Assembly (NCBI RefSeq): GCF_000974445.1
Contig: NZ_BBOJ01000025.1
Span: 89,198 to 153,197 of the forward strand
Length of the DNA stretch: 64,000 bases
Origin: Lentzea aerocolonigenes
GTDB taxonomy: Bacteria > Actinomycetota > Actinomycetes > Mycobacteriales > Pseudonocardiaceae
Direction of reading: 5' to 3'
Within the stretch, counting starts at the first letter, position 1; the number at the start of each line of letters is the position of its first letter. Made by a program: the position numbers and the translations under genes. Under the pieces are notes generated by a model. The model had not been told where the DNA came from. It searched no databases and was given only the letters and a program-made list of their open reading frames with translations. Below are positions 1 to 8,419 of the stretch, in pieces.

Positions 1-504
1 TGGTCACTGCTCGCCTTCAGCGTGCTGATGGCGGGGGTGGCGGCGCGCATGTTCGCCGCCCCCTCCGATTCGGGCGGAGCGTGCCGCACGCGCAGCGGGA
101 AGGTGAACTGGCGAAGCTGCCTACCCAAAGCACTCGCCGCCGGAGCCGTGGTCGGAGTGCTGACCGGGCTGTTCGGCGTCGGTGGCGGGTTCGTCATCGT
201 GCCGGTGCTGACCGTGCTGCTCGGCCTGACCGCCGCCGAAGCCGTCGCCACCTCACTGGTCGTCATCACCATCACCGCGCTGGCCGGCCTCACCGCCCAC
301 GGCCTCGCCGGCGCGCACGTCGACCCCGGCATCACGGCGGTGTTCGCGGGCGCGGCACTGCTCGCCGCCGTGATCACCGGGCGCCTGGCCAGGCGGCTGC
401 CCGCAACCACCCTGCACCGCGCGTTCGCCTGGGTCGTCGTCACCGTCGCCGCGGGCGTGGCCACCTCCGCCCTGTTCTTCCCAGCCGGGCTGAACAGCGT
501 CTGA
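1..504 (+). CDS. TauE/SafE family sulfite/anion permease, 5' end outside window
   Basis: The frame is open at base 1 and stops with TGA at 502-504, so the gene begins upstream; 167 residues are visible. They contain the glycine-rich hydrophobic motif GLFGVGGGFVIVPVL and at least three further membrane segments, typical of the C-terminal repeat of TauE/SafE permeases, which export sulfite, sulfoacetate or related anions. A possible internal start (ATG at 22) would give a half-length protein, so a true partial gene is more likely. It runs convergently into the acyltransferase gene with a 64-bp gap. The substrate cannot be told from sequence. Confidence 0.8.
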   Translation, partial: WSLLAFSVLMAGVAARMFAAPSDSGGACRTRSGKVNWRSCLPKALAAGAVVGVLTGLFGVGGGFVIVPVLTVLLGLTAAEAVATSLVVITITALAGLTAHGLAGAHVDPGITAVFAGAALLAAVITGRLARRLPATTLHRAFAWVVVTVAAGVATSALFFPAGLNSV

Positions 505-568
505 CGGTCACGCGACTGCGACGGTGAAAACGGCCATGAGCAGCCGACGCCAGATCACCGGCCGGTCC

Positions 569-1633
569 TCACACCACGCGGTTCACGCCCGGTACCAGCG
601 TCGCCAGGTGTCCGACCACGAAGCAGACCGGCACGCCGATGGCCGCGACCAGCACGAACTTCGCCTCCGGCGGCCAGGGCAGCGGCCGCGCGGTGAGCGA
701 CAACAGCACCAGTACAAGCGGATGCAGCACGTAGGCCGCGTAAGAACCTCGTGCCGCTCGAACGGTCACCCTGCCCGCCACACCGTTCCAACGCGAGGCG
801 AACCACCACACCAGCCAGATCGAGACGAGGATCGCGATCACGCCGTCCAGCAGGGCGAAAGCCACCACGCTCCAGTGCCATCCACCGGTGATCGCGCGTG
901 GCCCGTCGTCGGTCAGAGTCAGCGCCCACGTGGCGCTGAGCGTGACGACCATCGCCAACGCCACCCATGCACAGAACCGGGCGAAGCGCCGTGGAACGGT
1001 GCCCAGATCCACCATCGCGCCGAGCGCGAACATCCCCGCTGCCTGTGGCCAATGCGCCAGCTGCAGGTTCCACAACGTCGGACTCGCGTACCCCACCCGT
1101 TGCCACAACGCCAGGTCCGCCGCCGCGATGACCGCGGCGAGCACCACGACGGGGCGGGCGCTGATCTTCGTGCGCGGCAACGGCACCAGCGCGTACAGCG
1201 CCGAGAACACCAGCAGGGCGACCACGAACCACATCGGACCGAAGTCGCGCTCGCCGAACGGGTCGGCGAGGTGGCTTCCCAGCGTTCTCCCGGTGCCGCC
1301 CAGCCAGTCCGTGAACGGATCGAGGAACAGCAGGAACACCAACGCGGGCACACCCAGCCGGAGCACCCGTGTCCTCAGGAACGACATCGCACCGTGCCGG
1401 GAAACCGAGAGGCGCGCGAGCCGGCCCGAGATCAGGAACAACGGTGCGAGGCCGTAAACCGCGCCGAGGGCCAGCGGCAGACCCGCGACCTCCGTCACCA
1501 ACGCGGAAGTCGTCCGCTCCTCGTAGTACCACCCCGCCAGGTCCGACAGGTACGCGGTGGCCACGTGCACGACGACAACACCGGCGATGACAGCGATCCT
1601 CAGCCGGTCGATCCAGGCGAGCCGCGTGATCAC
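569..1633 (-). CDS. Acyltransferase family 3 integral membrane protein
   Basis: The 354-residue protein has about ten hydrophobic segments and opens with TRLAWIDRLRIAVIAGVVVVH, the usual first helix and catalytic-His region of acyltransferase-3 (OafA/NodX-like) enzymes, which O-acylate cell-envelope sugars or lipids. I start it at GTG 1633 because the family motif begins right after it and longer versions would overlap the upstream gene (stop at 1663). It lies 29 bp downstream of the Rv1733c-like gene on the same strand and probably shares its transcript, which would place it under the box pair at 2304-2340. The acceptor molecule is unknown. Confidence 0.75.
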   Translation of the reverse strand: MITRLAWIDRLRIAVIAGVVVVHVATAYLSDLAGWYYEERTTSALVTEVAGLPLALGAVYGLAPLFLISGRLARLSVSRHGAMSFLRTRVLRLGVPALVFLLFLDPFTDWLGGTGRTLGSHLADPFGERDFGPMWFVVALLVFSALYALVPLPRTKISARPVVVLAAVIAAADLALWQRVGYASPTLWNLQLAHWPQAAGMFALGAMVDLGTVPRRFARFCAWVALAMVVTLSATWALTLTDDGPRAITGGWHWSVVAFALLDGVIAILVSIWLVWWFASRWNGVAGRVTVRAARGSYAAYVLHPLVLVLLSLTARPLPWPPEAKFVLVAAIGVPVCFVVGHLATLVPGVNRVV

Positions 1634-1662
1634 GTCCGGCCCGCCGGCCTGCGGTGGGGCGG

Positions 1663-2256
1663 TCAACGCGATGTCCAGCCGGGTGCGATCCGCTCCCACT
1701 CCCGTGCCCAGCGGCGCAGGCGGATCCTCTGGTGCACGGACCGCACGACCAAGTAGAGCAGGATCATCACGACCGCCACCGCGGTCCAGAGCAGCACCGC
1801 GATCGTGATCGCGTTGAAGGCAACACCTTCTGCCGTGAGGGGCGCCTTGGCCAGGGCACCACTGCGGTCGATCCAGATCGGGACGGTGGTCCCCGCCTTG
1901 GTGTCGTAGTTCGCCTGCACCGTGCCGTGCCGCTCCGTCCCGTCGGACGCTCGCCACGTCGCCGGCACCCGCGGGGACTCCGCCGTCCTGCCGCGTCCAG
2001 CGGCTCCGACCAACTGAGGCGCGTCCTCGATCAGCACCGCCTCGGCTCGGTGCCGGTTCTGTTGTTCGCTCGCCGCCTGGACCTTCTGCGTCGCGTACCA
2101 CTCCGATCCGGTCGCTGCGGCCACCGGTACGGCGAGCAGCGCGATCAGCACGGCCAGAACGAGGGCAGCACCTTCGAGCCGATCACCTGGTGCGGCGAGC
2201 TGGTTGCGGCCGGGAAACGCCCGTCGAGCCATCCGCGAGATCGGCTTCGTGTCCAT
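1663..2256 (-). CDS. Rv1733c-like membrane protein (copy 1)
   Basis: This 197-residue protein has a membrane segment near residues 28-50, an extracytoplasmic middle domain containing AEAVLIEDAP and GTTVPIWIDRSG, and a second membrane segment near 148-170. That layout and the 'GDRLEGAALVLAVLIALL' N-terminus match M. tuberculosis Rv1733c, a DosR-regulon membrane protein of unknown function. The start ATG at 2256 follows GGAGGTGG. A DevR-like box ends 48 bp upstream, exactly the spacing seen at the second copy (42917-43510). The acyltransferase gene follows 29 bp downstream. Confidence 0.8.
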   Translation of the reverse strand: MDTKPISRMARRAFPGRNQLAAPGDRLEGAALVLAVLIALLAVPVAAATGSEWYATQKVQAASEQQNRHRAEAVLIEDAPQLVGAAGRGRTAESPRVPATWRASDGTERHGTVQANYDTKAGTTVPIWIDRSGALAKAPLTAEGVAFNAITIAVLLWTAVAVVMILLYLVVRSVHQRIRLRRWAREWERIAPGWTSR

Positions 2257-2303
2257 GGTCCACCTCCGCCGTCAAGGGTTCCTCGCCGCGGCCGCGCCAC
2301 CCA

Positions 2304-2340
2304 GGGCCCTTCGTCGTCGTCCCGGTGAGCCCCTGTGCTC
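2304..2340 (-). promoter_or_regulatory. DevR-like box pair upstream of Rv1733c-like copy 1
   Basis: The proximal box GGGCC-CTTC-GTCGT (2304-2317) resembles the DosR core GGGAC-N4-GTCCC. The distal partner GAGCC-CCTG-TGCTC (2327-2340) starts exactly 23 bp further upstream and differs by one base from the distal box of the CBS-BON gene (12858-12871). The proximal box ends 48 bp before the ATG. Confidence 0.55.
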
Positions 2341-2370
2341 ACCGGAGATGAGACCCTCGTCGGCCGCGGA

Positions 2371-2970
2371 TCACCGGGAGGCCGCCCACCGGTGCCGCAC
2401 CCCCTCCGCGCGTTCCTGTTCCTCCAGTTCCAGCTCGGTGCGCGCGAGCGCGTCGCGCAGCCGGGGAACCCAGTGCCGCCGCAGCACCCGCACGCGTTGC
2501 CGGGTCGCGTCGGCTTCGGCGGACACCCGTCGCAGTGCCGTGACGGCGACAGCGTGCTGAACGGCCGCGTCGAGTGCCCGGCGTTGTTCCTCGGCCGCGC
2601 GCGTGATCGCCGTGCCACCGGGCAGTGCGGACTCCGAGTCCGGTGGGGTGCAGGTCGCCGCGGCCGGGTAACGCACGCCCAGCGTCGCCGTCCACGAGAT
2701 GGTGACCTCCGCCTCCGCGGCTGTGCCCGCCAGACGGATGCCACGCCTGCCTCCCACCAGCGCGGCGCGCAGCATCCAGGTTCGCGCCTCGGTGAGGCGT
2801 GCGGTCCACTCGGCGCCGCTGCGGCCGACGGCCGCTTCGAGACGTCGCTGTTCCGCGTGCAACGCCCGCAGTTTCTGTTCCAGCAGCTCGGCCGCGCGCT
2901 CCGCGCCGGCCAGGCGGCGGCGCAGCCACGAGCGGCCGGACCGGCCGGGTGGTATCCGGATCGCGGTCAT
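2371..2970 (-). CDS. ntpD: A/V-type ATPase subunit D (central rotor shaft)
   Basis: This 199-residue protein is a long alpha-helical hairpin: helices at about residues 15-70 and 120-195 flank a short beta-rich middle, the layout of V/A-ATPase subunit D, which rotates inside the A3B3 head. It is last in a nine-gene operon. Its ATG at 2970 overlaps the TGA of subunit B (ATGA), implying translational coupling. Length fits the family (about 200-220). Sequence identity to characterised D subunits looks low, so the call leans on position as well as fold. Confidence 0.85.
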   Translation of the reverse strand: MTAIRIPPGRSGRSWLRRRLAGAERAAELLEQKLRALHAEQRRLEAAVGRSGAEWTARLTEARTWMLRAALVGGRRGIRLAGTAAEAEVTISWTATLGVRYPAAATCTPPDSESALPGGTAITRAAEEQRRALDAAVQHAVAVTALRRVSAEADATRQRVRVLRRHWVPRLRDALARTELELEEQERAEGVRHRWAASR

Positions 2971-4340
2971 CGCTGCTCCAGCAAGGCGGTGGGCAGCATC
3001 ACGAGTTCGGAGCGGGGCAGCCGCAGGAGCACCCTCCACGCCCGCTCGAGGGTGTCGTCCAGCGAGCGGGTCTCGCCGCGGCGCTGGCCGATCAGGTCGT
3101 CGCGGAAAGCCTGTTCGAACTCCAGATACGCCCGGTCGGTGCGGCCGAGTCCACTCAAGCCGATCAGCTCGGCGAGGTCGCGGACTTGCCTGGCACGTGC
3201 CAGGGCGGCCAGCAGCTGCGCGGCGACGTCGAGGTGGTCGGCGCGAGTGCGGCCGGGTCCCGCGCCGTTGCGCATCAGCCTCGACAACGACGCGAGCGGG
3301 TCGACCGGCGGGTACACACCGCGCGCGTGCGCCTCGGCGGAGAACACGATCTGTCCTTCGGTGATGTAGCCGGTGAGATCGGGCACGGGATGGGTGATGT
3401 CGCCGCCCGGCATGGTGAGGACCGGCAGCACCGTCACCGAGCCCGGTCTGCCGCGGATCCGGCCGCAGCGCTCGAACAACGTGGCGAGGTCGCTGTAGAG
3501 GTAGCCCGGATACGACCGTCTGGCCGGGATCTCCCCACGTGCCGCGGACACCTCGCGCAACGCTTCGGCGTAGCTGGTCATGTCGGTCATCACCACCAGC
3601 ACGTGCCTGCCGCCGCGGAAGGCCAGTTCCTCGGCGATGGTCAGCGCGATCCGCGGGGTGAGGATCCGTTCGACCACCGGGTCGTCCGCGGTGTTGAGCA
3701 GCAGCACCAGTTCTCCCGCGGCCGAGCGTTCCTCCAGCGCGTCGCGCGCGAACGCGGCGTCGGCGTGGGTGAGGCCGATGCCAGCGAACACCACGCAGAA
3801 CTGTTCTCCCTCCGCTGTGGACTGTGCGGCGATCTGCGTGGCGAGTTCCAGGTGAGGCAGTCCCGGCAGGGAGAACAGCGGCAGTTTCTGGCCGCGCACG
3901 AGCGTGGTCAACGCGTCGATCGCCGACACACCGGTGAACACGGGCTCCGCGGGCGGTTCGCGCCAGGTCGGGTTCAGCGGGGCTCCGGTCACCGGCTCCC
4001 GGCGCGTGCCGAACACCGGCGGGCCGCCGTCGATCGGCTGGCCGCGGCCCCCGCACACCCGGCCGAGCCACCCGGTGCCGACCGGAACGTCCAGCGGGCT
4101 TCCGGTGAACTCCAGGGACGTGCCCGAGCAGCTCATCCCGGCGGTGCCCTCCAGCACCTGCACGACGGCGAGGTCGTCGTCGACCTCCAGGACCAGTCCG
4201 TGCCGCAGTTCGCCGGACGACAGCCGGATGCGCACGAACTCGTCCCAGCCGACGCCGGTGACGCCCGCGACCACGACCAGCGGTCCGCGCAGTTCCCGCA
4301 CCCCGGTGAACTCGACGCGCCTTCCCACGTCCTCTGTCAC
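2967..4340 (-). CDS. ntpB: A/V-type ATPase subunit B (non-catalytic head subunit)
   Basis: At 457 residues this matches family length. It carries B-subunit signatures such as PVFTGVSAIDALTTLVRGQKLPLFS and MTDMTSYAEALREVSAARGEIP, and no canonical P-loop, as expected for the non-catalytic subunit that alternates with A in the A3B3 ring. GTG at 4340 overlaps the TGA of subunit A (GTGA); the longer ATG-initiated reading from 4379 would run into that gene, so I reject it. Confidence 0.93.
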   Translation of the reverse strand: MTEDVGRRVEFTGVRELRGPLVVVAGVTGVGWDEFVRIRLSSGELRHGLVLEVDDDLAVVQVLEGTAGMSCSGTSLEFTGSPLDVPVGTGWLGRVCGGRGQPIDGGPPVFGTRREPVTGAPLNPTWREPPAEPVFTGVSAIDALTTLVRGQKLPLFSLPGLPHLELATQIAAQSTAEGEQFCVVFAGIGLTHADAAFARDALEERSAAGELVLLLNTADDPVVERILTPRIALTIAEELAFRGGRHVLVVMTDMTSYAEALREVSAARGEIPARRSYPGYLYSDLATLFERCGRIRGRPGSVTVLPVLTMPGGDITHPVPDLTGYITEGQIVFSAEAHARGVYPPVDPLASLSRLMRNGAGPGRTRADHLDVAAQLLAALARARQVRDLAELIGLSGLGRTDRAYLEFEQAFRDDLIGQRRGETRSLDDTLERAWRVLLRLPRSELVMLPTALLEQR

Positions 4341-6049
4341 ATCAGCCTCCGCAACCCGGCGAGCACCACGTCCCGGCACTGCCCGATGAGCTCCACGTCC
4401 CGCGGCCCTGCCCGTTCACGCAGCCGGACCAACTCGGTGAAGTCGAACTCCTCGACGTCCTCGACGGCGACGCCCGCGCCGACGAGCCGTCGGCACTCGT
4501 CCACCACCGCCAGCACGGCGTCGACGAGCGCGGCCGCCTTCTCGTCACCACCCGGAGCGTCCACTGAGGACAGTGCGCTCTGCTGCAGCACACCGTCGCG
4601 CAGCAGCCGTCCGCCGAGCAGCACGACCCGTTCGGGGGCCGAGAGCGTGGCGGCGCCGACCAGTTCGGCGAGTGCGGACAGCCGGTCCGCCTCGGCCAGC
4701 AACCCGATCACGCGGTCGCGCCGGGCCGGCCAGTCCGGGTCGTTCTCGCGCGCGTGGTGGCCGCCGATCGCGGGCGCGTCGCGGGAGAACGAGCCGGACC
4801 ACGACACCGCCGGGTAGTGCCTGGAGTAGGCGAGGTCGCGGTCGAGCGTCCACCTCGCGCGCACGAACCGTTCGGTGTGCGCGGTGACCGGCTCGGTCAT
4901 GTCTCCGCCCGGTGGCGACACGGCGCCGATGATCGTGACCGAGCCGGTCGACCCGCCCAGTGTTTCCACCGAACCGGCGCGTTCGTAGAACGCCGCGAGT
5001 GCGGAGGCGAGGTCGGCGGGATAGCCCTCCTCGGCGGGCAGTGCGCCGGTCCGGGAGGCGAACTCGCGCAGCGCCTCCGCCCAGCGCGAGGTGGAGTCGG
5101 CGATGACGACCGCGTGGTAGCCCATGTCCCGGTAGAATTCGGCCACGGCGACACCGGTGTAGATGCTCGCCTCGCGCGCCATCATCGGCATGTTGGAGGT
5201 GTTGGCGATGACCACCGTTCGGTCGGCCAGCCGTCCGCCCGTGCGCGGGTCCGTGAGCTCGAACAGCTCCGCGACGACCTCGGCGAGCTCGTTGCCGCGT
5301 TCACCGCATCCGATGTAGACGATCACGTCCGCGTCGCACCACTTCGCGAGTTGCTGCAGCAGCACGGTCTTCCCGGTGCCGAAGCCGCCCGGCACCGCGG
5401 CGGCACTGCCGCGTGCGATGGGGAACAGCAGGTCCACCACGCGCTGACCGGTGCGCAGCGGCTCGACCGCGGTCCGGCGGGCGCGGTGCGGCCGCGGCAC
5501 CCGCACCGGCCAGTTCGCGATCAGGCCGACCGGCGCGCCACCCACGGTCGCGATCACCGCGTCAGGCTCGCACTTCCCGTCCGCCAACGACTCCACGACA
5601 CCAGCGGTGCCCGGCGGCACGAGCACGCGGTGCTCCAACGCACCGGCGTCGGCCACCACGCCGAGCATCTGCCCCGGCTCCACGACCTCGCCCTCGCTGA
5701 CGCGCGCCTCGAACCGCCACGACTGGTCGCCGTCCTTGATGGCGGCACCCGGCGTGAGGAAGGCGGGAGCCGCCGACAACGGGCGCAGCAGTCCGTCGAA
5801 CACCCTGCCGAGCAGGCCGGGGCCGAGCCGCACCGACAACGGTCTGCCCGCCGGCACGGCCGCGGCACCGGGGCCGAGACCGCCCGTGTACTCATAAGCC
5901 TGCAGACTCACCAAACCGTCACGAATCGCCACGACCTCACCGGGTATGGCCGACGGGCCGAGGGCGACCAGGTCGTGCATCGCCACCGGGCCGACATCGC
6001 GCACTTCGACCAGAGGACCGGCTACCCGGACGACGCGACCCGCGGTCAC
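4337..6049 (-). CDS. ntpA: A/V-type ATPase catalytic subunit A
   Basis: This 570-residue catalytic subunit has a P-loop GGFGTGKT at residues 221-228, the catalytic glutamate in GCGERGNE (E250), the diagnostic NTSNMPMMAREASIYTG, and DSTSRWAEALRE. It also has the roughly 90-residue inserted bulge domain that separates V/A-type A subunits from F-type beta. It hydrolyses or makes ATP coupled to H+ or Na+ movement. GTG 6049 overlaps the stop of subunit E (GTGA). No F-type genes are in this window, so whether this is the only ATPase cannot be judged here. Confidence 0.96.
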   Translation of the reverse strand: MTAGRVVRVAGPLVEVRDVGPVAMHDLVALGPSAIPGEVVAIRDGLVSLQAYEYTGGLGPGAAAVPAGRPLSVRLGPGLLGRVFDGLLRPLSAAPAFLTPGAAIKDGDQSWRFEARVSEGEVVEPGQMLGVVADAGALEHRVLVPPGTAGVVESLADGKCEPDAVIATVGGAPVGLIANWPVRVPRPHRARRTAVEPLRTGQRVVDLLFPIARGSAAAVPGGFGTGKTVLLQQLAKWCDADVIVYIGCGERGNELAEVVAELFELTDPRTGGRLADRTVVIANTSNMPMMAREASIYTGVAVAEFYRDMGYHAVVIADSTSRWAEALREFASRTGALPAEEGYPADLASALAAFYERAGSVETLGGSTGSVTIIGAVSPPGGDMTEPVTAHTERFVRARWTLDRDLAYSRHYPAVSWSGSFSRDAPAIGGHHARENDPDWPARRDRVIGLLAEADRLSALAELVGAATLSAPERVVLLGGRLLRDGVLQQSALSSVDAPGGDEKAAALVDAVLAVVDECRRLVGAGVAVEDVEEFDFTELVRLRERAGPRDVELIGQCRDVVLAGLRRLM

Positions 6050-6549
6050 GACGCCCACAGCTCTCGCACCTCGTCGCCGAGTGCCTCGACTGCTCGTGCG
6101 GTGACGGCCTGGACGCCGAGATCGAGTCGTTTGCCCGGCGCCACGCCGAGCACGCCCCCGCCGTCGCCGTCGCACACCGACGCATCGGGTCCCAGTTCGG
6201 CCCGCACCGACGCGACGAGCCGCGTGCGCATCAGCGGATCTGTGAAGGCCCGCGAGACGGCGGCGGCGACCCGGTGTGCGAAGTCGTCGTAGATTTCGCG
6301 CTGTACGGCCAGTTCCAGCGCACGGGCCTCGCGGCGGGCGCGTTGGTGCTCGGCGGCGATCGACTCCGCCGCGGCGGCCCTGCCCGCGGCGGCGGCCTCG
6401 GCCAGAATCCGCCGTGCTTCCGCTCGGGCGTCCGCGAGCGTGCTGTCGGCCTCACGGCGCGCGTCCGCGAGCTCCTGCTCCGCCTCGGTTCGCGCCCGCG
6501 CCAGGAGTGCCGCGATCACCGGCGCCAGCGCGTCCAGCTGAGCGTTCAC
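6046..6549 (-). CDS. ntpE: A/V-type ATPase subunit E (peripheral stalk)
   Basis: This 167-residue protein has a long alanine/arginine/glutamate-rich coiled coil (about residues 15-85) followed by a small globular C-terminus, as in the E subunit that forms the peripheral stalk with G/H. It sits between subunits F and A with four-base overlaps on both sides (GTGA). The N-terminal extension readable upstream of GTG 6549 is the shadow of subunit F. It is short for E (about 190-210 residues), in line with the compactness of the whole operon. Confidence 0.8.
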   Translation of the reverse strand: MNAQLDALAPVIAALLARARTEAEQELADARREADSTLADARAEARRILAEAAAAGRAAAAESIAAEHQRARREARALELAVQREIYDDFAHRVAAAVSRAFTDPLMRTRLVASVRAELGPDASVCDGDGGGVLGVAPGKRLDLGVQAVTARAVEALGDEVRELWAS

Positions 6550-6761
6550 GGCGGCATCACCACCACGAGCGGCCAGGACGTGGCCGTGAGCTCGATGCTC
6601 AGCACGCGGGCCGCCTCTTCGGTGAGCAGCACGACCGAGACGTCGTCCTCCAAAGAGCTCCACGCCTGGCGCACCGACGCGTCGTCGCCCGCGTCGTGAA
6701 CACGTGCCCCGGCGAGCGCCCAGCCGTCCACTCCGGCCCCGATCACGGCCACGGCCCCCAC
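6546..6761 (-). CDS. A/V-type ATPase subunit F, very short
   Basis: This 71-residue protein has a Rossmann-like start (GAVAVIGAGVDGWALAGARV) and a central SVVLLTEEAARVL strand-helix, matching the small central-stalk subunit F (usually about 100 residues). It begins with GTG at 6761, three bases after the stop of subunit K, and its TGA overlaps the GTG of subunit E. The C-terminal helix found in most F subunits, which reaches up beside the shaft in inhibited states, appears to be missing. The call rests on position plus partial similarity. Confidence 0.7.
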   Translation of the reverse strand: MGAVAVIGAGVDGWALAGARVHDAGDDASVRQAWSSLEDDVSVVLLTEEAARVLSIELTATSWPLVVVMPP

Positions 6762-6764
6762 GAC

Positions 6765-7190
6765 TCACGCCTGCCCGATGAGGATCACGGCGACGATGAG
6801 GCCGTAGATCGCGATGCCCTCGGCGAGACCGACGATCACCATGGCCCGCCCGAACAGCTCCGGACGCTCACTCAGCGCGGCCAGCGCGGCCGCTCCGGTG
6901 TACGCCACGGCGATCGCCGCGCCGATGGACGATCCGGCGACCGAGATCGCCGCGCCGATGAGCGCGGCCCAGTTCGCCGTGGGCGAAGCTCCCTGGGCGA
7001 CGGTCAGCGGTGAAGCGGCCGCGTCGACGCCGCTCAGCGCCACGACCAGCACGATCGCCGCGCCCACCAGAAGAAGCCCGTTCAGCCCGAGGAACACGGT
7101 GAGAACGGCGCGTCCCTTGCGCCGCACCAGCAGCACCGCTCCCGCGCAGGCGGCGACGAGCACCGGCAAGCCTGCCAACCAGACCATCAT
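6765..7190 (-). CDS. ntpK: A/V-type ATPase proteolipid subunit K
   Basis: This 141-residue protein has four predicted membrane segments. The last two (about residues 74-105 and 113-139) form the typical c-ring hairpin, with the ion-carrying glutamate E124 in the fourth (GLAEGIAIYG) and the glycine-rich WAALIGAAISVAGSSIGAAI in the third. The first two (about 3-22 and 28-52) carry no acidic ion-binding residue. The arrangement therefore resembles a two-hairpin K subunit with one active hairpin, or a c subunit with an added membrane leader. The ATG overlaps the stop of subunit I (ATGA). Confidence 0.85.
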   Translation of the reverse strand: MMVWLAGLPVLVAACAGAVLLVRRKGRAVLTVFLGLNGLLLVGAAIVLVVALSGVDAAASPLTVAQGASPTANWAALIGAAISVAGSSIGAAIAVAYTGAAALAALSERPELFGRAMVIVGLAEGIAIYGLIVAVILIGQA

Positions 7191-8419
7191 CGTGCCTCCC
7201 CGTGCCACGGGCGGAAGGGCCGGCCCTCGATCTCGAAGACCCGCGAGAACAGTTCGTAGAACTCCAGGCGCAACGCCTGGATCGCGGCGACCAGCGCCTC
7301 GAGGGAGAACGCCAGGGCGTTGCCGAGCAGGAAGAGGAAGACCGCCGCGCCGATCCCCGCCACCCCGTGGCCGGCCAGCGCGGTCGTGCCCAGCCACACC
7401 ACGGAACCGATCGCCGCGTGCACCAGGCCGAACGCCGCGAGCCGGGCGAAGGACACCAGGTTCGACCCGGTTCTGATCACGATGTCGAACAACTGCACCA
7501 CGGCCTGCGCCACGCCCGCCGCACCACCACCGGACGCGGCCGCGAAACCCACTCCGGCCAGCACCAGCCCGGCCACCGCCGTGACGGCGCCACCCACGAC
7601 GACGAGATCGGCGTGGAGCAACAGACCACCGGCCACGCCGGCGATCCCCAGGAACAGCGTGGCCCCGGCGATCCCCGACGCCGCGTACACCGCGAGCCGC
7701 GGACCGCCTTCCCGCCACCGGTTGACGATGGCGACGGCGTAAGCGGCGGCGAGCAGCACCGCCCCCGCCGCGACACCCGCCCCCAGCAGCAGAACGGGGT
7801 CCTCCAGTGGATCGACCCACAACACCGGGACGACGCCGGTCGGTCCGAAGAACTCCCCGTAGAGAACGCCGAAGAAGGTGCTGGCCACGCCCGCACCGGC
7901 CACGAACGGCCAGGCGGAGCGCCAGCGGGCGAGCCGGGGCCAGGTGCGCACCAGCGCCGCGACCGCGACCAGCAGCAGTCCCTGGCCGGCGTCGCCGAAC
8001 ATCATCCCGAACATCAGCACGTAGGCGGCGCCGGCCAGCAACGTCGGATCGACGTCCTGGTACGGCACGGTGCCGTACGTGCTGACGAGCGGCGTGAAGG
8101 AACGCCGCACAGTCCCGGTTCCGCGCAACAGGGTCGGTGGGTCCACTCCACGCGGCGCGCGCATGGGCACCAGCGCGGCGCCCACCTCCGCGAGAGCAGC
8201 CGCGACGGCCGGCCGTTCCACCGCTGGGCACCATCCCACCAGCGCCGCGACCTCACCGCGCCGGACCGCGCCGGCGACCACCTTCTCCAGCTCCTCGTCG
8301 GTGCGGTCGATGTCGACCAGACCCGACAGCTTCATCACCGCGTCGCGCAGCACGGCCTCGGGCGCGACGATCGCCACCCGTTCCATCCGGACCGGGGCCA
8401 CTGCCTCAGGCAAGGGCAT
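7187..8419 (-). CDS. ntpI: A/V-type ATPase subunit I (stator a-subunit), short form
   Basis: This 410-residue protein has a cytoplasmic N-terminal part starting MPLPEAVAPVRMERVAIV, then about seven membrane segments containing FGMMFGDAGQGLL (about residues 140-152) and a late helix ending LFSRVFEIEGRPF, both hallmarks of subunit I/a. It forms the ion half-channels against the K ring. Typical bacterial I subunits have about 600-660 residues; here the N-terminal cytoplasmic arm is cut down to about 130. The ATG at 8419 overlaps subunit C by 14 bases. Confidence 0.88.
   Translation of the reverse strand: MPLPEAVAPVRMERVAIVAPEAVLRDAVMKLSGLVDIDRTDEELEKVVAGAVRRGEVAALVGWCPAVERPAVAAALAEVGAALVPMRAPRGVDPPTLLRGTGTVRRSFTPLVSTYGTVPYQDVDPTLLAGAAYVLMFGMMFGDAGQGLLLVAVAALVRTWPRLARWRSAWPFVAGAGVASTFFGVLYGEFFGPTGVVPVLWVDPLEDPVLLLGAGVAAGAVLLAAAYAVAIVNRWREGGPRLAVYAASGIAGATLFLGIAGVAGGLLLHADLVVVGGAVTAVAGLVLAGVGFAAASGGGAAGVAQAVVQLFDIVIRTGSNLVSFARLAAFGLVHAAIGSVVWLGTTALAGHGVAGIGAAVFLFLLGNALAFSLEALVAAIQALRLEFYELFSRVFEIEGRPFRPWHGEAR

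Noticed and set aside
2799..4817. Very long open frame (672 codons) on the plus strand across the V-ATPase genes
   Set aside because: It is the antisense shadow of subunits D, B and A in high-GC DNA; its product is Arg/His/Gly-rich with no recognisable domain.
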